NCBI GenBank assembly: GCA_016928255.1
Contig: JAFGLB010000149.1
Location: 1 to 36,368, forward strand
DNA from: Bacteroidota bacterium
Lineage (GTDB): Bacteria; Bacteroidota; Ignavibacteria; UBA10030
Length of the DNA stretch: 36,368 bases
Reading direction: 5' to 3'
Each line of letters starts with the position of its first letter. Positions within the stretch are counted from its first letter, which is position 1. The notes beneath the pieces are model-generated. The model did not search any database and was not told where the DNA came from. It was given only the letters and a program-made list of their open reading frames with translations. Made by a program: the position numbers and the translations under genes. Of the stretch, positions 9,630 through 17,732 are shown piece by piece.

Positions 9630-9786
9630 CGTCTCGTTTTGATAAAACGAGACGAGATCGCGTTCTGTGCAACAGATCGGATTTTAATCGGGAGTTTTAT
9701 ATTCGGGATACCCGCTTATGCCAAAAGCATGCCTCCGGCAAAATCCGCAGGTATTACATAGGGACTTGGATAAGCGGCTTTTTTTT
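9630..9786 (+). ncRNA. Candidate structured RNA or repeat element ending in a terminator
   Basis: Four structures occur in a row. A perfect 11-bp hairpin with loop GAT spans 9630-9654. A short hairpin TCTGT/ACAGA follows. An imperfect CCTCCGG/CCGCAGG hairpin lies near 9732-9751. An outer pair CCGCTTAT (9712-9719) with ATAAGCGG (9770-9777) is followed at once by CTTTTTTTT. The outer stem plus T-run looks like a terminator enclosing an inner hairpin. It ends about 95 nt before the CE15 start codon, so it could be an independent small RNA, a leader attenuator or a mobile repeat. I do not recognise a named riboswitch. Confidence 0.4.
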
Positions 9787-9881
9787 GATAGTTTCTACCG
9801 TCTTCCAATTATGAAAAATACTCTTTACATCTATAAATCTGTCATTTGGATTCTCTGTCCAGCTATTGAAAAGGATCATTA

Positions 9882-11237
9882 ATGAAAAACTTATTCAAAA
9901 TCTTTGCATTACTTATGATAGTCCTGTTTCCGGTGAATGCGCAATTCGTATTCGATCCGCAAAAAATGGACAGCATAAGAAAATCAACGAACGAAGATTA
10001 TCGGTTAATGCTGCAAATGCTCGGAATAGATTCAACAAGGCCTGGACCTTCAGGAAATCCGAAAGACCATAACGCTGCAAATACCAACGAATCGAAAGCT
10101 GCGACATATACTTCACTTCCGGATCCATTAATTTTAAACGACGGAAGAAAAGTGAAGGATGCGGAAACCTGGTGGAAAAAAAGACGCCCGGAGATAGTTG
10201 AGTATTTCGACAGAGAAATTTATGGACGGGTTCCTAAAAATGTACCCGGCGTTTCTTGGGAAATCGTAAAAACAAAAGAAGATACTATAGGAAATATTCC
10301 AGTCGTGGTTAAAGAACTGTTGGGACATGTCGATAACTCCTCATTCCCATCTATCACTGTCGATATACAACTGACACTGACAATTCCGGCAGATACTAAA
10401 GGACCTGTCCCGATTGCAATGGAATTCGGTTTCATCCTGCCCCCGGGCTTCAAATTACCTGAACCCCCTCCTGGTGTTCCAAAGGATCCGAACTGGCAGC
10501 AGCTGGTATTGGAAAAGGGATGGGGATACGCAATACTCGTTCCAACAAGCTACCAGTCTGACAATGGAGCCGGACTTACTAAAGGAATTATTGGACTGGT
10601 GAATAAAGGTGAACACAGGAAACCCGACGACTGGGGAGCATTGCGTGCCTGGGCATGGGGTGCAAGCCGCGCGCTGGATTATTTCGAAACCGATAAATCT
10701 GTGAATGCAAAACAGGTCATAATAGAGGGACTCTCCAGGTACGGTAAAGCTGCGATAGTTACAATGGCATATGATCAGCGATTTGCAATAGCTTTTGTCG
10801 GATCTTCAGGCGCGGGAGGAGTAAAAATTCTGCGCCGCAATTACGGGGAGCAAGTTGAAAATCTTGCGTCGTCCAGCGAGTATCATTGGTTTGCAGGCAA
10901 CTTCATTAAATATGCAGGTCCTCTAAAGAGTAACGACCTTCCAGTCGATGCTCACGAATTGGCTGCATTGTGCGCCCCGCGTCCAATTTTTATCAGCAGC
11001 GGTTCTTTTGAAGTCGAAGGAGGATGGGTAGATGCAAAAGGAATGTTCCTCGGAGGCGCATATGCAAGTCCGATCTATGAACTATTAGGAAAGAAGGGAT
11101 TGGGAACATACGATTTTCCTCCAATAGAAACTGCATTGACTAACGGCGAGATTGCATTCCGTCAGCATAAAGGAGGACATACAACTGGACCCAACTGGCC
11201 GGAGTTTTTAAAATGGGCAGATAAATATTTAGAATGA
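9882..11237 (+). CDS. Secreted CE15-type glucuronoyl esterase
   Basis: Predicted to cleave ester bonds between 4-O-methyl-glucuronic acid of xylan and lignin alcohols. A signal peptide spans residues 1-20, and an AAGGA ribosome site precedes the ATG. The alpha/beta-hydrolase domain covers about residues 110-450. The nucleophile is Ser285 in EGLSRYGKAA, which fits the CE15 G-x-S-R-x-G-K pattern, although the Cys usual in GCSR is Leu here. His433 in KGGHTTGPNW is the catalytic His. Other family features are VGSSGAGG, SSEYHWF and CAPRPIFISSG. Residues 25-85 are a low-complexity linker. Loss of the GCSR cysteine, which can form a disulfide in some members, is notable. The next gene is also a secreted carbohydrate enzyme candidate, so both may work on glucuronoxylan. 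Confidence 0.87.
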   Translation: MKNLFKIFALLMIVLFPVNAQFVFDPQKMDSIRKSTNEDYRLMLQMLGIDSTRPGPSGNPKDHNAANTNESKAATYTSLPDPLILNDGRKVKDAETWWKKRRPEIVEYFDREIYGRVPKNVPGVSWEIVKTKEDTIGNIPVVVKELLGHVDNSSFPSITVDIQLTLTIPADTKGPVPIAMEFGFILPPGFKLPEPPPGVPKDPNWQQLVLEKGWGYAILVPTSYQSDNGAGLTKGIIGLVNKGEHRKPDDWGALRAWAWGASRALDYFETDKSVNAKQVIIEGLSRYGKAAIVTMAYDQRFAIAFVGSSGAGGVKILRRNYGEQVENLASSSEYHWFAGNFIKYAGPLKSNDLPVDAHELAALCAPRPIFISSGSFEVEGGWVDAKGMFLGGAYASPIYELLGKKGLGTYDFPPIETALTNGEIAFRQHKGGHTTGPNWPEFLKWADKYLE

Positions 11238-11481
11238 AAATCGTTTTTTTGTCCACAAGATTTGGTATTAAATATAGCCTCATTTGGGAGACGAAGCGTT
11301 ACGATTTTGTGAAATATGTTCAATGATCGCGGAGCAGGTGGTTGATCTCTAAACCGCTCACTGCTTTATAATTGGTGCATGTAATAATCCAAACGAATAT
11401 GCACATTCCATAGAAATTGTTACGATTACGGTTGGTAAATATTTTCTATGCTATTAAACAATAACTAAGCATCTTTCAATT

Positions 11482-13641
11482 ATGAAAAAACATATGTTAT
11501 TTATAATTCTCTTATTAATCGGATTAGTATTTCCGGCTAATTCACAAACAGTTCAGATACAGTATAATGTATCCGTACCGCAGGCGAAATATGCAGCTGG
11601 AGTCCTGCAAAAAAGTCTGGAGAAAAAAGGGTATACGATAAAAGAAAAACAGGCTGATTATGTTATAGATATAATTGTGAATACTGATGACCTTACCGCT
11701 GAGTCATACACAATCCTTCCTGAAAATAAAAAAATTATCATAAAAGGCGGCGATGGCAGAGGTGTTATTTACGGATGTCTGTCACTCGCAGAAGATTTGC
11801 GTAACGGTATAATTCTGCAAAATATCAGGCCGAGAACCGAAGCACCAAGATTATCATTCCGCACTATAAAATTTGACCTTCCCTGGGATACTTACCGGCA
11901 TAGTCATGCCTTAAATTTGCATCAGGAAACCTGCCGTGATCTGAACTACTGGGAAGTTTTCCTCGATATGATGGCGGAAAACAGGTTCAACACACTCACG
12001 CTCTGGAACCTGCATCCTTATCCGTTTATGATAAGACCGAAAAATTTTCCGGAAGCCTGCCCGTTCAACGACGAGGAAATGAAAAAATGGACCAAACTGT
12101 TCAGCGGAATTTTTCGAATGGCACGCGAACGCGGCATAGATACTTACATGGTGCCTTTTAATATATTTGTGAGTCCTGAGTTTTCCCGCGCACATAATGT
12201 CGCAATGGATAACCTGGATCATGAACATTTTGTAAAAGGCGATACTTCTGAAATTATTAAACGCTATACGCGGGAGTGTGTTACACAGATACTTCAGGAT
12301 TATCCCGAACTCACCGGGATGGGACTTACGCTTGGTGAAGGTATGGGAGGTATGACTCCGCAGGAGCGCGAAAACTGGATGCAGGAAACCATTATCAAAG
12401 GTATGAGTCTTGCCGGCCGCAGATCAAAGCTCATTCATCGAATTCCTTTTTCAAGCACTACCGGATCCTTGGGCCCGACCAGCATCGAAACCGAACAGAT
12501 AACAAGGGAAGGAATAGAAAAAGAAGGAGAATTGGACTTTATCGAAGGCCCGGTCTGGGCGGATCTAAAATTCAACTGGTCGCACGCTCATTCAACAACA
12601 AAATTGATAAAAGTGCATGGCGGGAAACTGTACGGAACATATTTCTATCCCGAGCCGAAGAATTATAAGATTGTATGGACGGCACGCAACGAGGATTTCT
12701 TCTGCCTTCGCTGGGGTGTACCGGATTTTATCCGCGAACACATTAACAGCAACGCGCATAGTTATGTAGGAGGTTATATAATCGGATCTGAGACTTATAT
12801 ACCTGCGAAGGATTACTTTACAAAACCGGGAATAAAGGTAAGCTGGAAATATGCATTTCAGCGGCAGTGGCTGTTTTATAAATTATGGGGAAGATTGCTT
12901 TATAATCCGGCAACACCCGACAGCGTGTTCAAAGAAGAATTTATTCGGCGTTATGATAAAAAAGCTGGTATTCTGCTTGAAGCCAGTTCGCTTGCCGGAA
13001 AAACACCTTTGCGTCTGGCATCATCATTCGATTGCGGCTGGGATTTTACTCTTTATAGCGAAGGATTCATGGCTCTGAACAATGAAACCAGCAGAGTGGA
13101 ATATATTTCAGTCGATCGGCAAATCAATCAGCCGCCTCTCGATACGAATTATATATCTGTGAAGGAATATGTAAAAGGAATTGAGTCGGGAAAATCCATC
13201 GTGAGTGATAAAATTACTCCTCCTATTTTAACTCAAATGCTCCATCAGGATTGTACCAAAGCTCTTGATCTGATTAAGAAAATAAAAAACAGTAATAATA
13301 ATGATCTAATTCAAGAAGTCGCAGATATAAAAGTCTGGGCAAATATGGGTTTATATTTTGCTGAAAAACTGAAAGGCGCTGTTGCATTGGAGACTTATCG
13401 TGTCATAGGGGGAGAAGAAAATAAGCAAGCGGCAGTGAAGCATTTGGAAAGAGCTTTGAAATTCTGGGATATTGTAATTGGTATAACCCGCCCGATTTAT
13501 AACGACATGCCGCTGGTGCATTACAGCTCGCAGGACGGCAAGAACTGGAAAGAAAATGTTCATCTTCGTTTTCACTGGGAAAAGCTGAGATCCGAAGTAG
13601 CAAAAGATATAGAAATTGCAAAAAATTGCAGACGCAATTAA
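11482..13641 (+). CDS. Secreted glycosidase-like protein, alpha-glucuronidase-like (family uncertain)
   Basis: Signal peptide at residues 1-22. Residues 23-125 resemble the small alpha/beta domain that precedes the barrel in GH20, GH67, GH84 and GH115 enzymes (KKIIIKGGDGRGVIYGCLSLAEDL). Residues about 135-470 look like a TIM barrel (NRFNTLTLWNLHPYP, GMGLTLGEGMGG, DFIEGPVWADLKF, LYGTYFYPEP). The C-terminal 220 residues are mostly helical. A glutamate in TLGEGMGG or DFIEGP could be catalytic, but I cannot assign it. Downstream location next to a glucuronoyl esterase makes an alpha-glucuronidase role plausible. That is inference, and I do not match it to a specific GH family with certainty. The 244-nt gap upstream shows no clear signal. 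Confidence 0.65.
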   Translation: MKKHMLFIILLLIGLVFPANSQTVQIQYNVSVPQAKYAAGVLQKSLEKKGYTIKEKQADYVIDIIVNTDDLTAESYTILPENKKIIIKGGDGRGVIYGCLSLAEDLRNGIILQNIRPRTEAPRLSFRTIKFDLPWDTYRHSHALNLHQETCRDLNYWEVFLDMMAENRFNTLTLWNLHPYPFMIRPKNFPEACPFNDEEMKKWTKLFSGIFRMARERGIDTYMVPFNIFVSPEFSRAHNVAMDNLDHEHFVKGDTSEIIKRYTRECVTQILQDYPELTGMGLTLGEGMGGMTPQERENWMQETIIKGMSLAGRRSKLIHRIPFSSTTGSLGPTSIETEQITREGIEKEGELDFIEGPVWADLKFNWSHAHSTTKLIKVHGGKLYGTYFYPEPKNYKIVWTARNEDFFCLRWGVPDFIREHINSNAHSYVGGYIIGSETYIPAKDYFTKPGIKVSWKYAFQRQWLFYKLWGRLLYNPATPDSVFKEEFIRRYDKKAGILLEASSLAGKTPLRLASSFDCGWDFTLYSEGFMALNNETSRVEYISVDRQINQPPLDTNYISVKEYVKGIESGKSIVSDKITPPILTQMLHQDCTKALDLIKKIKNSNNNDLIQEVADIKVWANMGLYFAEKLKGAVALETYRVIGGEENKQAAVKHLERALKFWDIVIGITRPIYNDMPLVHYSSQDGKNWKENVHLRFHWEKLRSEVAKDIEIAKNCRRN

Positions 13642-13708
13642 CCTTGTCAAGGTTTCAAACCTTGACAAGGTTGATTAAAAGATCTGGCAATGCCATGGCT
13701 GCGGTAGA
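13638..13708. repeat. 71-bp palindromic repeat, copy 1
   Basis: Two adjacent palindromes, AACCTTG-T-CAAGGTT (13640-13654) and AACCTTG-A-CAAGGTT (13658-13672), are followed by a conserved tail ending in GCGGTAGA. The element matches the copy at 15910-15980 at 69 of 71 positions. It begins just before the stop codon of the preceding gene ends. A 12-nt palindrome and TTAGGCAT follow. Confidence 0.9.
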
Positions 13709-13866
13709 TCTGATCAGATGTTATTAGGCATTAGAATTTATCATTTTCTAAATTCATGAAAGTAGTATATACAAAATTACATATCCAAATGGAAAGACAC
13801 TTGTCTGTTCTCCTGCGATGTGTAAACAAGCAGACAGGGCGGGCCAAGGAGATAAAGAAAAAGGGT

Positions 13867-13896
13867 TTGACTTACCTGTTCGATAGTATTTAAACT
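13867..13896 (+). promoter_or_regulatory. Weak sigma-70-like promoter candidate before the 13934 gene
   Basis: TTGACT at 13867-13872 and TAAACT at 13891-13896 are separated by 18 nt, about 38 nt before the ATG at 13934. The -35 matches 5 of 6 consensus bases and the -10 matches 4 of 6. Confidence 0.25.
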
Positions 13897-13933
13897 CCGG
13901 CAGAACCGTCATCTATTAGGCATTACGAAAAAT

Positions 13934-14476
13934 ATGAAAACGAAATATAGAAATATCGTAAAAGTCACTTTTATTATCGCTATTGTATTATTTTGTTTTA
14001 TGATATATAATTTCTTTTGTGAGGTTACTGTTATCAATAAGCTTCTTTATGGTGAATTACAGAGCAGATCAATCATTTTCAAGGACAATGTTACCGTTCC
14101 ATTATTTATTGATGTTCAATTTAGTCCGATTTATTCTTGGTTGAACTCTGGCTTTAATTCTTATATTATCCAGTCATTACAAACCCAAAGACCGTTTGAG
14201 AATTTGAAAATTATTGCGCGTAAGGATGCAGTTCCAATTAGAGAATTCATGGGCCATATTCATACCGATGGTGCCGCTGGTTATAAAGATGCAGAGTCAG
14301 GTGAGATGGGTGAATCCATTTCTATTGGTCCGATTTATTGGGTTCATCCATTCAAAGTCAAAGTTCGTTGTTCATCATATGTAAATCCATTGTGGGGCGG
14401 GTCTAGTGAGTTAATTATGGCTTTAGGCTTCGATGGATGGAAACAGTTGGGTGTAGATAATAATGCAATCTACTAA
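13934..14476 (+). CDS. Hypothetical single-pass membrane protein
   Basis: I do not recognise a family. Residues 8-28 form one hydrophobic segment (VTFIIAIVLFCFMIYNFF), probably a membrane anchor with the rest outside the cytoplasm. The remainder is a 150-residue soluble domain with HIHTDGAAGYKD in the middle and a hydrophobic, Trp-containing C-terminus (WGGSSELIMALGFDGWKQLG). No catalytic motif is evident. Base composition is more AT-rich than the glycosidase genes upstream. It is the first of three small membrane-protein genes lying between the two 71-bp repeats, with no clear ribosome site. Confidence 0.6.
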   Translation: MKTKYRNIVKVTFIIAIVLFCFMIYNFFCEVTVINKLLYGELQSRSIIFKDNVTVPLFIDVQFSPIYSWLNSGFNSYIIQSLQTQRPFENLKIIARKDAVPIREFMGHIHTDGAAGYKDAESGEMGESISIGPIYWVHPFKVKVRCSSYVNPLWGGSSELIMALGFDGWKQLGVDNNAIY

Positions 14477-14553
14477 TTGTGACGCCTAAATTCTATTTAT
14501 CTGATTGAATTTTGCAAATGCGCAAATAACTGAATAAATAAATGGAAAAATAA

Positions 14554-15108
14554 ATGCAAACATTCATAACGTTTTCTTTATTGATACTAATATTTTCAGT
14601 TCTATCTTACTTAGCGAAATCACCTCCGAAGTATATAGAAGTCGAGGATGGTATACTGCTTACTTATCCTAAAACTTTTATGATTATTTTTGTCGTTTGT
14701 TGCGGCATTTTACCGCTTGGTCTTTGTTTAGGCCTTTTATTGAAGATAGGTCTGAATTCGAATGGTGAAATAGTAGGTTTTACGATCGCAGTAATTTTAT
14801 TTTTATCTTTTTCTATTTTAGGATATCTAAAGTTAACACATGATAAGATAATGGCGACATCAGACGGTATTTTTGCGGACTATCTTTTTCGTTCGACTTA
14901 TTCATTTTATTGGAAAGAGATATCAAAAGTGACATATTCTAATTATGGACGGCAATTGATTTTTGAAACTGCAGATAAGAGAAAGTTAAAGATCAGCATC
15001 CTTTTCAAGGGATTCCCGATATTATGCCAATTGGCGGCTACTAAGTTACCCCAGAGTATTTACCTCGAAGAACTTGAAAAGGCGAAAAAGGGGAAAATAT
15101 TTATTTAG
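14554..15108 (+). CDS. Hypothetical membrane protein with a possible PH-like C-terminal domain
   Basis: Not assigned to a named family. One hydrophobic segment lies at residues 1-18 and two more at about 40-65 and 72-95. After these, the chain reads DKIMATSDGIFADYLFRSTYSFYWKEISKVTYSNYGRQLIF in separate strands. This arrangement resembles bacterial PH-like domains that follow two membrane helices, but similarity is by pattern only. A GGA-containing site precedes the ATG. It lies 77 nt after the previous gene and 32 nt before the next, so the three are probably one transcript. AT-rich like its neighbours. Confidence 0.6.
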   Translation: MQTFITFSLLILIFSVLSYLAKSPPKYIEVEDGILLTYPKTFMIIFVVCCGILPLGLCLGLLLKIGLNSNGEIVGFTIAVILFLSFSILGYLKLTHDKIMATSDGIFADYLFRSTYSFYWKEISKVTYSNYGRQLIFETADKRKLKISILFKGFPILCQLAATKLPQSIYLEELEKAKKGKIFI

Positions 15109-15140
15109 TCTAAAATTTCTAAATACGTGAAAGGCAATTT

Positions 15141-15836
15141 ATGCAATGTGCATACTGTGGAAAGCAAATTGAATCATCAGCTCCTATTTCGGAAGATGGA
15201 CTCTATTTTTGCAATCCCCTACATCGATTTTCGTATAAAGAATCGCGAGGGATTAATAGTTCATCTGAAACTTTAAAACCAAAAGATACATCGATTTCTA
15301 AAATTGTGAATTCTCCCGTTGATGATTTATCCGAAAAAAAGGACGTCAAAAACAGAGTCGGCACAGCAATAGGTGTTTTAGTCGGTCTCGCAGCAGGTTC
15401 ATATTTAGGAGTGGCAGGATTTGTTCCTCTTATTTTATTTGTCATTTTCAATCTAGTTTTAAAAAAGAATATTACACTCGAGCCAAATAATAAACTCGCC
15501 ATAATAATACAGAGTTCTCATGTCGGTTGGATGTTAATCGGTGCTCTTATACTTAATGCTTGGTCTGAGATGTTTTTTGATATTATAGTTCTTTCTATTG
15601 GTGTATTATGGCTATTTTTACATTTTAGCATTATTCCGATTATTCTGTTGTCAATATATCATATTATCTTGATTTATCTTGGTGCTATAATGCTTTTACA
15701 AACAGAAGTAGGTTCAGAAAGTTTTAAGGCTTTGATAGTGCATATTATACTCCGATTATTCGCATTGTTCTTTATGAGTATGAGCTATATCAATTATAGA
15801 AAGAAAACCGCAGGCCAAACAAATGCATCAATTTAA
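15141..15836 (+). CDS. Membrane protein with N-terminal zinc-ribbon-like segment
   Basis: The N-terminus carries MQCAYCGKQI and then DGLYFCNPLHRF, a CxxC plus C-x(3)-H arrangement that could bind one zinc ion. Residues 35-75 are polar. From about residue 75, four or five hydrophobic segments follow, including one with small residues (VGTAIGVLVGLAAGSYLGVAG). The chain ends in a basic tail. No enzyme motif is visible, and I do not know its function. An AAAGG site lies about 9 nt before the ATG. The second 71-bp repeat starts 74 nt after its stop. Confidence 0.6.
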   Translation: MQCAYCGKQIESSAPISEDGLYFCNPLHRFSYKESRGINSSSETLKPKDTSISKIVNSPVDDLSEKKDVKNRVGTAIGVLVGLAAGSYLGVAGFVPLILFVIFNLVLKKNITLEPNNKLAIIIQSSHVGWMLIGALILNAWSEMFFDIIVLSIGVLWLFLHFSIIPIILLSIYHIILIYLGAIMLLQTEVGSESFKALIVHIILRLFALFFMSMSYINYRKKTAGQTNASI

Positions 15837-15909
15837 AAAAGATATTTTGAGGTTAGTTATAGAAAGTTGGATAAAAACTTTATTGGGAAGGTTGTATAAC
15901 TAATTAAAT

Positions 15910-15980
15910 TTAACCTTGTCAAGGTTTCAAACCTTGACAAGGTTGATCAAAAGATCTGGCAATGCCATAGCTGCGGTAGA
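15910..15980. repeat. 71-bp palindromic repeat, copy 2
   Basis: Same orientation as copy 1 and differing at two positions (T to C after GGTTGAT, G to A in GCCAT-GCT). It is followed by a different hairpin, CTACTGAAGG/CCTTCGATAG (15987-16009), and again by TAGGCAT, so the element may extend beyond the 71 bp with a variable hairpin in between. Confidence 0.9.
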
Positions 15981-16050
15981 CTGAGTCTACTGAAGGGATA
16001 CCTTCGATAGGCATAATCAGATTATAAACAGCCATCCAAAGGAAATAAAA

Positions 16051-16488
16051 ATGATAAGACATCTTTTTTGTCTCAGTTATATTGTTTGTTTCATTTGTAC
16101 TGGTTGTTCTACAAAATCAATCGTACATCAGAGATCACTCATTCTCACAGAAGATACGGCGATTTATTCTGATGATGATTGGTCTATAATAATAGAAGCT
16201 GGTTCAGATGACAAGGATTTACAGTCACCACAACCAATTGAACAAATCAATCCAATCTATCCTGAAGAAGCAAAAAAACAAGGTATTGAAGGGGAGGTTC
16301 AAATTAAAATTTTGGTAATGAATGATGGATGTACCAAAAGAGGTAAGGTTTTGAAGACTACAAATCAAATATTTAATAAAGCGGCCTTATCTGCTGGAAT
16401 GCAATGGTCCTTTAAACCAGCAGAAGTCAGAGGTAGAAAAATCAATGCTTGGGTATTGATTCCATTTAAGTATAGGCTAGACAATTAA
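16051..16488 (+). CDS. TonB C-terminal-domain lipoprotein
   Basis: A lipoprotein signal ends in ICTGC with the lipidated cysteine at residue 19, so the mature protein should be membrane anchored. Residues about 65-145 match the TonB C-terminal fold: PIEQINPIYPEEAKKQGIEGEV, IKILVMNDG, FNKAALSAGMQWSFKPAEVRG and VLIPFKYRL. This domain contacts TonB-dependent receptors in true TonB proteins, but many small lipoproteins of this lineage carry it without the transmembrane Pro-rich part and have unknown roles. A full-length TonB would have a cytoplasmic start, a helix and a Pro-rich spacer, and none is present. AAAGGA precedes the ATG. Confidence 0.82.
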   Translation: MIRHLFCLSYIVCFICTGCSTKSIVHQRSLILTEDTAIYSDDDWSIIIEAGSDDKDLQSPQPIEQINPIYPEEAKKQGIEGEVQIKILVMNDGCTKRGKVLKTTNQIFNKAALSAGMQWSFKPAEVRGRKINAWVLIPFKYRLDN

Positions 16489-16512
16489 TCTATGCCTGCC
16501 CAAAGATCATTC

Positions 16513-16805
16513 CAGCTCCATAGGAGCTGAATGTTTGTAGAAATTAATAACGATTAAGAAAAGAACACCGTAGGTGTTCAATTCCTACGGAGTTGTCTGA
16601 AAATTTTTAAGCAGATATTTACAGATATTAAACGCCTACGGCGTTTATACATAAATTTGTCTTTTGATTGATCATTCAACTTGTCGTAGGGGCGTTTGAA
16701 TAGAAATTTACTATCCTTTATATTGCGGCAGGCGAATGATTGCGTCAAGAATAATAAAGCCGACGTCAACGACGTCGGCTACAGTTGCTAAACCTTGACA
16801 AGGTT
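16513..16805. repeat. Cluster of five short-loop hairpins
   Basis: Between two convergent genes (16489-16824) lie CAGCTCC-ATA-GGAGCTG (16513-16529), GAACACC-GTA-GGTGTTC (16563-16579), TAAACGCC-TAC-GGCGTTTA (16629-16647), AGCCGACGTC-AAC-GACGTCGGCT (16758-16780) and AACCTTG-A-CAAGGTT (16791-16805). All stems are perfect. Loops are 3 nt, except 1 nt in the last. The last hairpin is the same palindrome as in the 71-bp repeats. No protein-coding signal is seen here. Confidence 0.85.
16688..16708 (+). repeat. 21-nt sequence repeated at 21708
   Basis: AGGGGCGTTTGAATAGAAATT, less its last base in the quoted 20-nt run, recurs at 21708-21728 with two changes (CG to TA). It lies inside the hairpin cluster. 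Confidence 0.6.
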
Positions 16806-16824
16806 GATGTTTAGAAAGGAAAAT

Positions 16825-17274
16825 TTAAATTTCTGCCAGGTAATCTGTTGAGCAGAATCCTTCGGTACCGTCAGCGGCTTTTATATAATACCAGCCGTTG
16901 TACATTTTTTTAATAAGCTGTACCTGCGAATTATGAGCTGCTTTTCCGATAATATCGAAATTAGTACCCGGACCTTTACGGATATTCAGATTTGAACTCT
17001 TCGTTGCTACTCTCATCATTATATTATTCGCACGAAGGTCTTCCACTTCGAGATAATTTTTTATTTCAGTTACGCCGGGAGCTTTTTTCAGAGCTGCGAT
17101 TGCTGCTTCAGCTGTTACCCCGTCAGCGACTGTTCCTGTAATGGAAAGTACTCCGTTTTCTAATGAACATCCCAGGTTGGGGATGTTTATTCCCGCGGCA
17201 TTAAGCAATGTTACATAGCTTGCTTTTTCCTGCGGTGTAGTGATGGCTTTCGCCAGATTATCAAATAGACCCAT
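16825..17274 (-). CDS. BON and bacterial SH3 domain protein
   Basis: Residues about 25-75 form a BON-type alpha/beta domain (LLNAAGINIP, LENGVLSITGTVADGVTAEA, KKAPGVTEIKNYL), which in other proteins contacts membranes or small ligands. Residues 85-149 form an SH3b domain (NLNIRKGPGTNFDIIGKA, VQLIKKMYNGWYYIKA, GFCSTDYL), a fold that often binds cell-wall peptides. It has no signal peptide, like E. coli YgaU (BON plus LysM), which is cytoplasmic and potassium-binding; a similar role is possible but not shown. The gene follows the small lipoprotein gene on the same strand after 34 nt, so the two may be an operon. Function is uncertain. Confidence 0.82.
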   Translation of the reverse strand: MGLFDNLAKAITTPQEKASYVTLLNAAGINIPNLGCSLENGVLSITGTVADGVTAEAAIAALKKAPGVTEIKNYLEVEDLRANNIMMRVATKSSNLNIRKGPGTNFDIIGKAAHNSQVQLIKKMYNGWYYIKAADGTEGFCSTDYLAEI

Positions 17275-17308
17275 ATATATTCTCTTGATTATTGTGAATG
17301 AAGAATTG

Positions 17309-17677
17309 TTAAATAGGCTGCAGCGTAGTCATGAAATCGGGAGTATCCAGAGTAAGGTTCTCTTTGGTTACAATTGCATCCATGTTCATACCTTTCTCTG
17401 TTATTACCGTCAGTTTATTATTCTCAAATTTATATGTTCCTGATTCAATGACATTCCCGCCCGACTTCATAGTATACTTGTTGTCTTCGAATGTCATTTC
17501 AACATTCATCAGATTGGATTTTAGTGCCTGGAAAAGACTGTCATTATATGTTCCTTTCGAAACTACGTTTGTCACTTTCCATGTGTTAACGATAAGTTTG
17601 TTGGGCCCCTTTGAACAGCTGGCAAATGTAATTATTAATGCCAATAGCAGGACGGGCAATAAATATTTGCTTTTCAT
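17309..17677 (-). CDS. Small lipocalin-like lipoprotein
   Basis: A signal peptide ends in TFASC, with Cys21 as the lipidation site. The mature part of about 100 residues is rich in beta strands and has the pattern of lipocalin-like domains common in this lineage: NTWKVTNVV near the start, then MTFEDNKYTMKSGG, SGTYKFENNKLTVITE. A GAGGAG ribosome site lies before the ATG and a sigma-70-like promoter about 55-85 nt upstream. Ligand and role are unknown. Confidence 0.75.
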   Translation of the reverse strand: MKSKYLLPVLLLALIITFASCSKGPNKLIVNTWKVTNVVSKGTYNDSLFQALKSNLMNVEMTFEDNKYTMKSGGNVIESGTYKFENNKLTVITEKGMNMDAIVTKENLTLDTPDFMTTLQPI

Positions 17678-17732
17678 AAGCGGTCTCCTCGTTTGTTTAT
17701 TTAAAAAAGGTTAGCTACAAAAAGATGATATA

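Larger units (their letters stand above)
9347..9881. other. Non-coding stretch of 535 nt between tRNA-Leu and the CE15 gene
   Basis: AT-rich up to about 9600, then a GC-richer block with several inverted repeats (listed separately at 9630-9786). A 66-codon frame at 9561-9761 and an open frame on the opposite strand coincide with this block. Neither has a ribosome site or a recognisable protein, and I take both to be by-products of the repeat structure. Confidence 0.6.

Noticed and set aside
9561-9761. A 66-codon open frame
   Set aside because: No ribosome site, no recognisable protein, and it runs across strong inverted repeats with an open frame on the other strand too.
13638-15980. The two palindromic repeats as integron attC sites or a CRISPR array
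   Set aside because: Only two copies 2.3 kb apart with genes between, no spacers, and no clear RYYYAAC/GTTRRRY core pair in both copies. No integrase or cas gene is visible.
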